From contig CAYOOT010000002.1 in the NCBI GenBank assembly GCA_964405665.1, positions 1 through 64,000 of the forward strand: a stretch of 64,000 bases of DNA. The letters run 5' to 3'. Positions 9,657 through 18,490 of the stretch are shown here, in pieces. The position numbers and the translations under genes were made by a program. The DNA comes from CAYOOT01 sp964405665. GTDB taxonomy: Bacteria; Bdellovibrionota_C; UBA2361; SZUA-149; CAZDWZ01. Under the pieces are notes generated by a model, which made no database searches, was not told where the DNA came from, and saw nothing but the letters and a program-made list of their open reading frames with translations. The stretch's first letter is position 1. Each line of letters opens with the position of its first letter.

Positions 9657-10205
9657 ATGATCAATAAAAATTTATATCTTAATATCATCACATCTTTTTT
9701 ACTTGTGTGCGGCATCGTTGCTTGTGGAAATGATAATGATGAAGAAAGTGATGGAGGGGCTGTTACCAATTCTGTAAGTTTAGAAAACAGTATTCTTCGA
9801 GTAGGTGCCGGCACGGTTACTTCGGTTTTATTCTCATTTTCTTCTGATGATGTTTTCGATGATGACCGCAGAGTCGAGCTTGTCGTGCATCTTCCAGCAA
9901 TTTTAGCTTATCGAGGGGGAACAGCTGAAATAAAGCGCCCGATTGATGATCGCGATATCAATCCCAGCAATATTGTTACTTGTTCCGGAGGAGACACTTT
10001 TTTGGTATTTGATTTAGGGGAAACTGAATTAGTTGATGCAGATAATCCAGGAGGCGATCCCGATGCGGAATTACGTTTAACTGTTGATGCTGTTGCGGTT
10101 GGTTCTAGCACCGTAGGAGTAGCTGCACACAATGACAATGTGATCTTTAGTTGCGCTGGAGGAATGGTCAATCAAAATTCAGCTGCAGTTGAAGTCACTC
10201 CCTAA
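9657..10205 (+). CDS. Lipoprotein of unknown function
   Basis: A 182-residue protein with a type II signal peptide: basic start MINKNLY, hydrophobic core and lipobox GIVAC with Cys23 as the lipidated residue. The mature start is very acidic (NDNDEESDGG), then a Thr/Val/Asp-rich region with predicted beta strands follows (SVSLENSILRVGAGTV, ELRLTVDAVAVGSSTVGVAA), reminiscent of the cohesin or Ig-like sandwiches seen in surface lipoproteins. I do not recognise a family. GAGGTG at 9645-9650 supports the start. It stands alone, followed by a long inverted repeat. Confidence 0.7.
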   Translation: MINKNLYLNIITSFLLVCGIVACGNDNDEESDGGAVTNSVSLENSILRVGAGTVTSVLFSFSSDDVFDDDRRVELVVHLPAILAYRGGTAEIKRPIDDRDINPSNIVTCSGGDTFLVFDLGETELVDADNPGGDPDAELRLTVDAVAVGSSTVGVAAHNDNVIFSCAGGMVNQNSAAVEVTP

Positions 10206-10232
10206 GCAGATGTAACTATAATGGTATTTTTC

Positions 10233-10302
10233 TTCTCCCCTTTTTTGCGCATCAAACTATAAATAGTACTAGAATATATGCAGCGCGCGAAAAAGGGGAG
10301 AA
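10233..10302. repeat. Inverted repeat downstream of the lipoprotein gene
   Basis: Arms 10233-10250 (TTCTCCCCTTTTTTGCGC) and 10285-10302 are complementary at 17 of 18 positions, separated by 34 nt. It lies 27 bp after the lipoprotein stop. No T-tract follows the right arm, so a simple intrinsic terminator is not clear; it may be a mRNA 3'-end stabilising stem or a degenerate palindromic repeat. Confidence 0.6.
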
Positions 10303-10383
10303 TGCCTAATGTAGCAGATCTATATAAAACAAGCATAACTTAAGTTAAGAGCTAGTTGAATTTCCAAGCTCAGGCATTAAGTT

Positions 10384-11220
10384 ATGGCAAATTTACAGCA
10401 ACAACCAAAGCAACAGCAAGTACATTTAGGAGTTAATATAAAATTAGGAGAAGGTTTGAGCTTCGAAAAAGTTGCTAATGAAGTAAAAATTGTAGGGCTG
10501 GAAAATCCTATTAAAATCTACCAAAAGGGAAGAGAAAGATATTATAATATAGGACAAAAAGAATACCCCTTAAATGTAAACACAGAAACACTGCATTTTA
10601 AAAAAAATAAAGAAGGAAATTTGGAATTAAGCATTATTGAAAAAGAAGATAGAGGGTTAGTTAAGAGTCAAACTTTGACCTTCAATCAAGAGGGGAAAAT
10701 TTCAAGATTACGAAAGTCTCAAATCGCCCATGGACAGGAAATTGAAAACATAACAGAGCCTGCACGAATTAACGAATTCTTGAATCGACATCAACAGCTA
10801 CTGAAACTTAGTAGCGGAGAAAGTGTTTTTATTGGGGAAACTATCTGGCAAAAAGGAGAAGATAAAAGATTATACTACAATTCTCAAAAGGATTTTGATA
10901 ACACTTGGCATTGCTTAACTGACGAAAAAATTTATGTAAGAGAAAAAATTTCTTTTACTCCTGTCATCCCAGCTGGTCATAAAGATTCAGAAAATAATGT
11001 TGTCAAATTCTATATCAGTGATAATAAAAAAGTATTTTCTTTTGTTGGAAAAGAAATAGCAAAAGATTCAAATGGAATTTACAAAATCCCTGTTTATAAA
11101 ATTTCCCCCCAGAACAATATTGTTAAAACGGATTTAATTGTTGAGGTTTCAGCTTCGGAAGTCCTCAAGAAAATTGATGCGGTAATATTTTTGCCACCGC
11201 CAGCCCCTGTGAAAAAATAG
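10384..11220 (+). CDS. Hypothetical protein, 278 residues
   Basis: Not recognised. The protein begins with a Gln-rich stretch (MANLQQQPKQQQVHLG), has no signal peptide or membrane segment, is rich in Lys, Glu, Asn and Ile, and appears beta-rich with alternating charged and hydrophobic residues (IKIYQKGRERYYNIGQKEY). It ends in a proline tail (FLPPPPAPVKK-like). The style recalls the beta-rich N-terminal part of the 903-residue protein at 32499-35210, but I see no alignable motif. The start ATG has no strong ribosome-binding site. It precedes the ABC-F gene by about 100 bp on the same strand. Confidence 0.55.
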   Translation: MANLQQQPKQQQVHLGVNIKLGEGLSFEKVANEVKIVGLENPIKIYQKGRERYYNIGQKEYPLNVNTETLHFKKNKEGNLELSIIEKEDRGLVKSQTLTFNQEGKISRLRKSQIAHGQEIENITEPARINEFLNRHQQLLKLSSGESVFIGETIWQKGEDKRLYYNSQKDFDNTWHCLTDEKIYVREKISFTPVIPAGHKDSENNVVKFYISDNKKVFSFVGKEIAKDSNGIYKIPVYKISPQNNIVKTDLIVEVSASEVLKKIDAVIFLPPPAPVKK

Positions 11221-11318
11221 ACTAAGAGCACATAAATTCTAGTCAATATAAAACAATTTTCTAGCTTGATCAAATTATGATAGCATCCTTAATTGCCAAT
11301 ATTTCTATGGAAAATTAA

Positions 11319-13109
11319 ATGTCTCTTCTTTTAAGTTGTTCGACCCTAAGTAAATCTTTTAGTTCCCGTCCTTTATTTCAGGGTATTACTCTCAATATCA
11401 TGGACGGAGAGCGCATTGGGATGCTTGGGCCCAATGGGGCGGGTAAATCAACTTTGTTAAAAATATTTGCCGGCTTAGAAGATCCAGATCAGGGAGATCT
11501 TTTTCGCAAAAAAAATCTGAAGCTCGCTTATTTAGATCAAGATCAGCGTTTTTCTCCGGGAGAGACTGTAGAACAAGCTTTAAGTAAAGGACTAGCTAAG
11601 GAAAATCTGTCTGAAGGCCAAGTTCGTGGAAGAATTGGAGAGATCCGAAGTATTATGGGTTTCCCCGATCTGAAACAAACCGCAGAAAGTCTTTCCGGCG
11701 GTTGGCAAAAAAGACTTTCTATCGCTGCTCAGATTATTTCCGAACCGGAGTTGTTACTTTTAGATGAGCCGACAAACCATTTGGATCTAGAAGGAATCAA
11801 TTGGCTGGAAGAATTTATCAAAAAAATCAATTGTGCTGTAATTATTATCAGCCATGACCGGACTTTACTGGAAAATGTCACAACCAGAATCATTGAAATC
11901 AATCGCCTTTATCCTCAAGGTTTCTTTAGTATTGAAGGAAATTACAGTCGTTACTTAGAAAAACGAGAAGAGTTCTTGCAAGGAATCGCCAGTTATGAAG
12001 ACAGTTTAAAAAATAAGGTCCGTCGAGAGATTGAATGGTTGCGCCAAGGTGCCAAAGCACGAACAACAAAAGCAAAAGGTCGGATTCAAGGAGCACATGC
12101 TTTGATTGAAGAACTGCAGCAATATCAAAGTCGCAGCAATAGTCAGGGAACTGCCAATATTGATTTTTTAAGTTCTGGACGTAAAACGAAAAAATTAATC
12201 GAAGTAGAAAACATCTCTAAAAGTTTAGGGAATCGCCTGCTTTTTAATAATTTAAGTTTTATTCTGACTTCCGGAATTCGTTTAGGTATTGTCGGAGCAA
12301 ATGGCAGTGGAAAAAGTACCTTGCTTAAAATTCTTGATAAAACTTTGACTGCTGATTCTGGCAAAATTACCTGGGCCGAACAATTGCAGATCGTTAAGTT
12401 TGAACAAAACAGGGCATCTTTAAATCAAGAACTATCTTTAAAAAGATCTCTTGCTCCTGATTCAGACCATCTTATTTACCGAGGGAATGAAACACATGTG
12501 GCCTCTTGGGCTAAAAGATTTCTTTTTCGTTCAGAACAATTAGATATGCCGGTGCGATCGCTTTCCGGAGGGGAACAAGCAAGATTACTGATTGCAAAAT
12601 TGATGCTGGAACCGGCAGATATTTTATTGCTGGATGAGCCAACCAACGACTTGGATATAGACACCTTACAAGTATTAGAAGAAAGTTTAGAGGATTTTCC
12701 TGGAGCAGTGGTCTTGGTAACTCACGATCGTTTTATGCTCGATCGACTTTCCAGTATTATTTTGGGGTTCGATCAAGAAGGGAAAAGCACTTTTTTTGCC
12801 AGCTATCAGCAATGGGAAGAATTTTCTAAAGAAAATTCGGAAGAGCAATTTAACAAGAAAGGTAAAAATAGCGTTTCAGGAATCAAGCGGGCAACACAAG
12901 CTGAACAGAAGGAATTAACAAAATTAGAGAGACAAATTGAAAAACTAGAGAAAATTATTGCAGATTTTAAAAATAAAATTAAAGAGCCAGAAATTATTAA
13001 AAATATTCCCGAGTTAGAAAAACTCTGTTACGAACTCCATCAAAAGGAAAAGGATTTAAGCTTGTTAGTTGAAAAATGGGCCGAAATTTCCGCTAAATTC
13101 AGTTCTTAA
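11319..13109 (+). CDS. uup: ABC-F family ATPase, Uup-like
   Basis: A soluble protein with two ABC ATPase domains in tandem and no membrane segments, the hallmark of ABC-F proteins, which act on ribosomes. Domain 1: Walker A GPNGAGKST (37-45), signature LSGGWQKRLS, Walker B LLLLDEPTNHLD. An inter-domain linker with WLRQGAKARTTKAKGRIQ follows. Domain 2: GANGSGKST, LSGGEQARLL, LLLDEPTNDLD. A C-terminal charged coiled coil (residues about 515-596, with many Lys/Glu) is typical of Uup, which has been linked to ribosome and DNA-junction functions in E. coli. The 596-residue length fits. It is followed immediately by a strong hairpin terminator. Confidence 0.9.
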   Translation: MSLLLSCSTLSKSFSSRPLFQGITLNIMDGERIGMLGPNGAGKSTLLKIFAGLEDPDQGDLFRKKNLKLAYLDQDQRFSPGETVEQALSKGLAKENLSEGQVRGRIGEIRSIMGFPDLKQTAESLSGGWQKRLSIAAQIISEPELLLLDEPTNHLDLEGINWLEEFIKKINCAVIIISHDRTLLENVTTRIIEINRLYPQGFFSIEGNYSRYLEKREEFLQGIASYEDSLKNKVRREIEWLRQGAKARTTKAKGRIQGAHALIEELQQYQSRSNSQGTANIDFLSSGRKTKKLIEVENISKSLGNRLLFNNLSFILTSGIRLGIVGANGSGKSTLLKILDKTLTADSGKITWAEQLQIVKFEQNRASLNQELSLKRSLAPDSDHLIYRGNETHVASWAKRFLFRSEQLDMPVRSLSGGEQARLLIAKLMLEPADILLLDEPTNDLDIDTLQVLEESLEDFPGAVVLVTHDRFMLDRLSSIILGFDQEGKSTFFASYQQWEEFSKENSEEQFNKKGKNSVSGIKRATQAEQKELTKLERQIEKLEKIIADFKNKIKEPEIIKNIPELEKLCYELHQKEKDLSLLVEKWAEISAKFSS

Positions 13110-13146
13110 AAAAAGATGCTCACAAATTTATTGCAAGCATCTTTTT
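13110..13146. terminator. Bidirectional intrinsic terminator
   Basis: Perfect 11-bp stem AAAAAGATGCT (13110-13120) and AGCATCTTTTT (13136-13146) around a 15-nt loop, with A and T tracts on either side. It starts right at the end of the uup gene and precedes the stop of the convergent secreted-protein gene, so it can serve both. Confidence 0.85.
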
Positions 13147-13164
13147 ATTAAACAAAATTAGTAA

Positions 13165-13794
13165 TTATGGTGCTGTATAAGCCCATACTGCGCCAAACTT
13201 TGTATCCCCCGTAGTGGCCGCAGTCCAATCAACTGTAAAGCCAACATTTGCACCTGCTGCAGGAGCATTCCCACTGATGCTGGAAGCATTAGTAAGTGTA
13301 TATGGATAAATACAAACTTTTCCAGCTGGAGCCGAAGGTGATGCTGTTGAGCCGGTACATGTTGCAGCAGCAGCTACTTCTGCCGCACTTAAGCAAGTAG
13401 AAGCATCTCCACTACAAGCACTAGAAAGTTCCGTCGTGGTATCAACAATAATATCAGCTGAAGTTAATGTCGGATCAACTACTGCGGGAAGTGAAGAAGT
13501 CACTCCCAAAGTACTTGATGTATTATCCACATCAAAGTCTCCACCAATTACTCCATAAACAGTTTGCCCAGAAGGAATCCCGGCAAGTCCAATATCGGCT
13601 ATTGTTGCGATATTGACAGAAGTTATCGCTGTTTCTCCTCGACGTGACTTGCATGAGCCTTTAACTCGGAGATCTCCAGAACTGGTTAAACATATTTTCG
13701 ACCCACCACTTGCATAAGCTTGCATGGGCAGATTAGCGCTAACGACTAATGCCAGAAGACAAGTGATTTTAGTAATATTTTTTTTAATTTTCAT
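13165..13794 (-). CDS. Small secreted Ala/Thr/Ser-rich protein
   Basis: A 209-residue protein with a Sec signal peptide (KKNITKITCLLALVV core, cleavage near AYA-SG). The mature start SKICLTSSGDLRVKGSCKSR is a two-Cys motif that recurs at the N terminus of bacterial surface proteins and beside collagen-like stalks; the function is unknown. The rest is low in charge, Ala/Thr/Ser-rich, with two further Cys pairs (SSACSGDASTC and AATCTG..KVCIY), consistent with disulphides in an exocytoplasmic protein. A purine-rich GAGGAG lies just before the start (13801-13806 region on the minus strand). Confidence 0.65.
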   Translation of the reverse strand: MKIKKNITKITCLLALVVSANLPMQAYASGGSKICLTSSGDLRVKGSCKSRRGETAITSVNIATIADIGLAGIPSGQTVYGVIGGDFDVDNTSSTLGVTSSLPAVVDPTLTSADIIVDTTTELSSACSGDASTCLSAAEVAAAATCTGSTASPSAPAGKVCIYPYTLTNASSISGNAPAAGANVGFTVDWTAATTGDTKFGAVWAYTAP

Positions 13795-14200
13795 AAAAGT
13801 TACTCCTCTTAATTAATTTACTTCAGAATTATTCCTGAAGGGATTTCATAATTGCGGAGATACTTAACATGATGAATAAAGGATCACTTATGATCTTCAT
13901 TATAGCAAATTTTTAAGTATGATCCTGGATATATTTAAGAAATTCCTTATTAGATTTTAAGTTAGAAACTTTTATAAAATCAATTCTAAGAAAGAAAACA
14001 AAATAACCCCTGAATATTACAAAGTTGCCCATAGTTAAATGAATTGTTTAAATAATTGGCAAGTTAGTCTAATAACAAGCCATTTTTATTCATATTATCA
14101 CATAATATCCATAAATCAGCATAACATCCTTTAAGGAAATTTTAGACAATAGTGTTTTGCCAAAGAGGATAACTTTAGAGAGATATTCTTTAAGAAAGGT
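13795..14200. other. Divergent intergenic region
   Basis: A 406-bp AT-rich spacer between the minus-strand secreted-protein gene and the plus-strand 1151-residue protein gene, so it should hold both promoters. A short dyad around 13884-13897 (GATCACTTATGATC) is visible. I see no coding frame, tRNA or clear riboswitch. Confidence 0.4.
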
Positions 14201-17200
14201 ATGGGATTAAATAGAAGTATTAAACATCATCAAGAATTCAATCAGAGCACTAGTAAGTTGCCTGAGATCAAAAATACATCTGTTGATTCTTCAGTATTAT
14301 TAAAAGACCAAGAAAATTCTAGTTCCACCGAAGTTTTAAAACTTCCGCCAATCAGTGCTATTAATGAAAAACAAAACAATTCTGCATTTGATCGCTTATA
14401 TGAGAGAACTTGGATTGCTTTTAAAACTAATATATTAAAAACGGCAGAATCTACGGCACTTCTCGGCCTCAGTCTTATTGGTGCAATAAGTAATATTCTC
14501 ACACTTGGTCAATGTTACCATAGCGTTACAAATATTCAGGCTAATTCGATCGAGGGGCTCAGAGTATTTTTTAACAAACATACCAAAGCCGGATCTATTC
14601 TTGGAAAAGATGCAGAATTTTTCCAATCTGACTTTTGGGAGACGGCAAAGAAAATGAATGTGTTAGCTTATCTTTCTGAAGCCAGCATCATGCTTCTTTT
14701 TAATATTACTCATTGGCTTTGGGAAGAAGGAGCTAGAGGATCAATGAATCTTACAAGGTTTGCAATTAAAAGTTCTGGCGGCATCGATACAGGTTATCTG
14801 AGCCATAATCAATTTCTTTGTGAAGTAGAAAATTCAAACTTACTAAAATTCTCCAAAGGGATTTTTGAATTTGCCGAGTTTTGCTTAGGAATAGCATTAT
14901 CTCTGGCCAGTGGCGGACAAGCTTCCCCGATGCTCAGGCAAAGTTCGAACGCTACTAAGTTTTTTAAATTTTTCAAAATGAATAGTGCTGCTAGCTGGTT
15001 TGCTAAAGAACAGTATAATTTAAACACTCTAAAAAATATTACTTTGACCTCGGGTGTAATGTCTTCAGCAGGAGCATTGGGCGAAGAATTAATGAGCGAA
15101 GAGGGTTTTACCGGCTCAAGATTCCTCACCAATCTTAATTCCGGCATGGCACATAGTTCTATTTTCTCCGGTAGTCTCACTCAGGCAGGCAAGGGCTACG
15201 CCTATTTAAAAACAAAATCTTTCAACACCTCTTTAGCTAAAGCAAATAAACAATTTCTTAAACTTAGAGCAGGCATTGATTTTGGCGACGGACTGGGAGA
15301 TATGATTGATACAGGTTTCGATGTTGAGAATGTCGGTTTTTATAAAAAGGAGCAAGAACAGTTAACAACATTAAGAAAATTTATCGGCTGGGGTTTTAAA
15401 GTTTTTGCCGCCGGCCTGGATACTATTGACGACAGATCAAGCGCTAGAAAGTCAGCCGATCTTGTGCAAAAGTTAAAAGAAAGTCAAAGATGGAAAAAAA
15501 CAAATCTTCAACAACTACAAGAAGAATACTTAAGTAAGACTTTAGACAATGATGCTGAGCATTCAACAGCACAATTTTTAGAACTAAAAGAAAAATCACA
15601 GAATACTTTTGCCTTCTATGACCAGCAAGCAAACATTACACACTTGCCAACGCTAGCCGATATAAACGCGCACCTAAATTTTAGAACTTATTCCCCAAGG
15701 TTAAAACATTTAATCCTGGCAATTTTCGCCTTCCATGAAGAATGCCATCGTCGGCAAAATGTTTTTCCTGCAACTCTAAATTCTTATTCTAGAGAAATCG
15801 ATGCCTGGAAGCAGACAGCTAAATTTGCAAGAAAACTTGGGGTGGAATTAGATTTCAGCACCGGGGAATTAAAATTTATTGAACAAGAATCAGCTTCCAC
15901 TGTCTTAGCAAGAATTAAACGTTTAGAAATAAAAGCTATTAATCAAAGAAATAAAATATTTGACAATTACCTTCCTGAATATACATTTCAGCTGCCCAAA
16001 AGAACTGACATCAGGAATTGGGTTAGAAGTAATTATAGTCAAAACTCTTCTTTTGATGCAGCAACAGTTACAAACAATAGAGCTCGACAGATCCAGGAGA
16101 AGCTGCGGAAACTTCATCACTTCATGATTGCCCCGGAAGATTTCTCTCTGGAACAAGCAAAGGACCTCTATTATTCCATTACTAAAGGTCAAAATGGCGA
16201 AGAAATAAAGAGAGCGACCTTATCCCTAATAAAACAAAGACCGGCAATTTACATTCGCTTACAAATGTCTGCCGAAATTTTTGTTCGGATACAAACATTA
16301 AATAAGTCCCCTGAATTATTCTTAAGCTATGAATTACTGGCGGTGGAGAACCAAATTGATTTATTTCAAAAAACATTTCCTGACAGTCAAAATCCGACCC
16401 AATTGCTAAATTCCAATTCCACAAGAATACTTAAAGACGCTCATCAGGTTGCAGTGGCTGGAGATCTGCTGCATATGGATGTAGTAGCAATGCTTCTTGG
16501 TTTTGGCCAAAACAATGCTCATTATTTGAAAAATATTCTAGAAAAAGCGGGAATCAATATAATTAAGAGACGAACCGGAAGTTCTTTAAATAAAGAGACT
16601 TGTGTTATTAGTGCCGGAGAACTTTTGCGGTATTGTGAGAGTCTGGGCAAAGAATCTCCTCCATATAGATTGCTGCAAGAATACTATCAAGGAACAACTG
16701 CAGAACTTATTATCAATCTTCGTCGTCGACCTTATATTCGAAGTTCTCTGGCTGATAAAATTCGAGGATTAAGGGAGGGAAGAACTAGCAAAACTGAGAA
16801 TTCTGCTTCAAAATATGTTTACGGTACTGGCCAATATACAAAATTTATCCTGCTTGAGGATGTCATTAAAATTTTAAAAAGTGAAGGTAAGAAAAACGAG
16901 GCTCAAATTCTTCAAGAATTGCGTGAGCAGTTTGCTCAGGATCAAGATCAAGCTTTTGAAGTCTACCAACAAAGGCTAGCCGCGATAAAAAAAGAACCAC
17001 AACAAAAAACTTTAAAAAATCATTCCTTCGAATTAAGAAATATTTTTCCACTCTTTGGCTTTTCTAGTGACAATCGCTCTCCCAGCATTCCTGAAATTAT
17101 CATTTCTTTATTCGAAAGCAATAAAATATTTCCAATTAAAGTTTTAGTAGGGAAAGGTGCAAAAAGAACAAAATATTCAAGAAGAGTGAATCTGGAGATG

Positions 17201-17656
17201 ATTATTAATTTGTTTAAGAAATTAAATTGTGAAGATCAAGCATTTAGAATTGCCAAAGTGGAAAACCTAATTTTGGAAGGTGAGCTGGGCCTTGAGGATA
17301 TTCCCGATCAACTAAGAATGATTGCCAGAGCAAATCCTTGTTTGGGAAGCAAAGACACTGCCAGTATTCTAGGTTATAGCGTCAGCCATCTTCCCGCTAT
17401 AGCAAATCAATATAAACTGAATGGGAAGGGACTAGCCTCTATATCTTGGACAGCGGGAGACGGGCAAAGAGCCAATAAAAAATATCTACTTGACGACATT
17501 CTAATCTATTTAGATGAAACTTTAGGCTTAAGAGCTTTAGCGTATACTCTAAAAGCAAAAAGAAACGAATTTGTGAACGAACAAGGATTAGTTGATAGCG
17601 CTAAACTTTCCAAGATAACAGAAGAAGCAAAAGCTTCTTTAGATCATAAACCATAA
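14201..17656 (+). CDS. Large protein with HExxH metallopeptidase-like motif and repeated HTH-like modules
   Basis: An unrecognised 1151-residue protein. Residues 1-60 are polar and disordered-looking; 80-105, 152-172 and 222-237 are hydrophobic helices that may be membrane-associated. At 512-516 lies HEECH followed by Glu532 in REIDAW; the arrangement IFAFHEECHRR...E.DAW is that of zincin peptidases (HExxH plus a downstream Glu ligand). The C-terminal half carries about four segments of 50-65 residues (near 757-815, 829-895, 960-1010 and 1048-1107) that each start with a helix-turn-helix-like DtASILGYSVSHLPAIANQ-type pattern, then a basic loop, then a hydrophobic helix such as KYLLDDILIYLDE. 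This looks like a MerR/excisionase-type winged-helix repeat. It may be a toxin or effector; no family is claimed. No signal peptide. Confidence 0.6.
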   Translation: MGLNRSIKHHQEFNQSTSKLPEIKNTSVDSSVLLKDQENSSSTEVLKLPPISAINEKQNNSAFDRLYERTWIAFKTNILKTAESTALLGLSLIGAISNILTLGQCYHSVTNIQANSIEGLRVFFNKHTKAGSILGKDAEFFQSDFWETAKKMNVLAYLSEASIMLLFNITHWLWEEGARGSMNLTRFAIKSSGGIDTGYLSHNQFLCEVENSNLLKFSKGIFEFAEFCLGIALSLASGGQASPMLRQSSNATKFFKFFKMNSAASWFAKEQYNLNTLKNITLTSGVMSSAGALGEELMSEEGFTGSRFLTNLNSGMAHSSIFSGSLTQAGKGYAYLKTKSFNTSLAKANKQFLKLRAGIDFGDGLGDMIDTGFDVENVGFYKKEQEQLTTLRKFIGWGFKVFAAGLDTIDDRSSARKSADLVQKLKESQRWKKTNLQQLQEEYLSKTLDNDAEHSTAQFLELKEKSQNTFAFYDQQANITHLPTLADINAHLNFRTYSPRLKHLILAIFAFHEECHRRQNVFPATLNSYSREIDAWKQTAKFARKLGVELDFSTGELKFIEQESASTVLARIKRLEIKAINQRNKIFDNYLPEYTFQLPKRTDIRNWVRSNYSQNSSFDAATVTNNRARQIQEKLRKLHHFMIAPEDFSLEQAKDLYYSITKGQNGEEIKRATLSLIKQRPAIYIRLQMSAEIFVRIQTLNKSPELFLSYELLAVENQIDLFQKTFPDSQNPTQLLNSNSTRILKDAHQVAVAGDLLHMDVVAMLLGFGQNNAHYLKNILEKAGINIIKRRTGSSLNKETCVISAGELLRYCESLGKESPPYRLLQEYYQGTTAELIINLRRRPYIRSSLADKIRGLREGRTSKTENSASKYVYGTGQYTKFILLEDVIKILKSEGKKNEAQILQELREQFAQDQDQAFEVYQQRLAAIKKEPQQKTLKNHSFELRNIFPLFGFSSDNRSPSIPEIIISLFESNKIFPIKVLVGKGAKRTKYSRRVNLEMIINLFKKLNCEDQAFRIAKVENLILEGELGLEDIPDQLRMIARANPCLGSKDTASILGYSVSHLPAIANQYKLNGKGLASISWTAGDGQRANKKYLLDDILIYLDETLGLRALAYTLKAKRNEFVNEQGLVDSAKLSKITEEAKASLDHKP

Positions 17657-17750
17657 ACAAAAGCCCAAAAAGTTAATAAAATTTCAACAATTATTTTGGC
17701 TAAAGTAAAAAGAGTATGAGGTTAAATCTTCGGCTATCAGGTGTTCAATT

Positions 17751-18377
17751 TTAGCGTTTTTTATCAATAATTTTAGCATGCTCCCAAATAAATAAGAATT
17801 GCTTGCGATAGGCATCGGCTAGGTGTTCATTTTCAATAATAATTACTTGCTCCGGTGGACCCCAGATTAAAAAGGTCACTTTATTGCCATAGACATATGT
17901 CGGAGTGGGATTAAAGTGTTTTTTGGGAATCCAGCGATATTCAATATTCTCACCTTTGATAAATGTCTTATCGCCTTCACAAGATAATAATTTCTGTTTA
18001 AAACCTCGTCTGGTAATTTCTTTAATAAATTCCAAGAGCTCTTTTTTATAGGAAGATAAATATTTGTTCTCACTAATTCCACTGATGCACATGAAATCTC
18101 CGGGATTTTTCAATGTTTCTAAAATATCTTCCCAGATTTTCATTACACTTTTCGGGCCCTGAAAAATTTTAGGACTAAGAATACTATCCACTGTAATATC
18201 TAAAGCTTTTGCCAATTTTGATACTACTTTGGATGAAGGATTTTTAATTACACCGGATTCGACTTTAGTTAATGTCGTATAAGGAACATCTGAGAGACGA
18301 GCCAATTGCTCTTGGGTGATTCCTTTTTCATTTCTTTTTTCTTTGATAATTTTTCCGATTTCTTGTTGTTGCAGCAT
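17751..18377 (-). CDS. XRE-family transcriptional regulator with C-terminal sensor-like domain
   Basis: A 208-residue protein. Residues about 4-60 form an XRE/Cro helix-turn-helix: IGKIIKEKRNEKGITQEQLA then LSDVPYTTLTKVESG. Residues 75-205 form a second domain (MKIWEDILETLKNPGDFMCI ... YVYGNKVTFLIW ... IIIENEHLADAYRKQF) that resembles the phospholipase D-like C-terminal half of TrmB-type regulators, so a small ligand may be sensed; this is inference. I choose the ATG at 18375-18377, which follows AAGGA at five bases, over an upstream start. It diverges from the binding-protein gene, and a perfect palindrome in between is the likely operator. Confidence 0.82.
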   Translation of the reverse strand: MLQQQEIGKIIKEKRNEKGITQEQLARLSDVPYTTLTKVESGVIKNPSSKVVSKLAKALDITVDSILSPKIFQGPKSVMKIWEDILETLKNPGDFMCISGISENKYLSSYKKELLEFIKEITRRGFKQKLLSCEGDKTFIKGENIEYRWIPKKHFNPTPTYVYGNKVTFLIWGPPEQVIIIENEHLADAYRKQFLFIWEHAKIIDKKR

Positions 18378-18429
18378 AAATCCTTGAAAATACATGATTT
18401 TTGAGTATTTAGATTTTATAGCACGATAT

Positions 18430-18477
18430 TTGACTATTTCCTAGCAAAATACTACTATCCATATATTGATAGTAGTA
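18430..18477 (+). promoter_or_regulatory. Promoter with overlapping perfect palindrome (candidate operator)
   Basis: TTGACT at 18430-18435 and TACTAT at 18453-18458 are separated by 17 bp, a good sigma-70 type promoter for the binding-protein gene. A palindrome TACTACTATC (18450-18459), 8-nt centre, GATAGTAGTA (18468-18477) covers the -10 box. A dimeric repressor bound here would block transcription; the divergent XRE regulator is the natural candidate. Binding by that protein is inference. Confidence 0.65.
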
Positions 18478-18490
18478 AAAGGATAGGAAA

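Noticed and set aside
9657..10205. Outer-membrane adhesin call for the lipoprotein
   Set aside because: Only a lipobox and a beta-rich composition are visible; no adhesin motif supports it.
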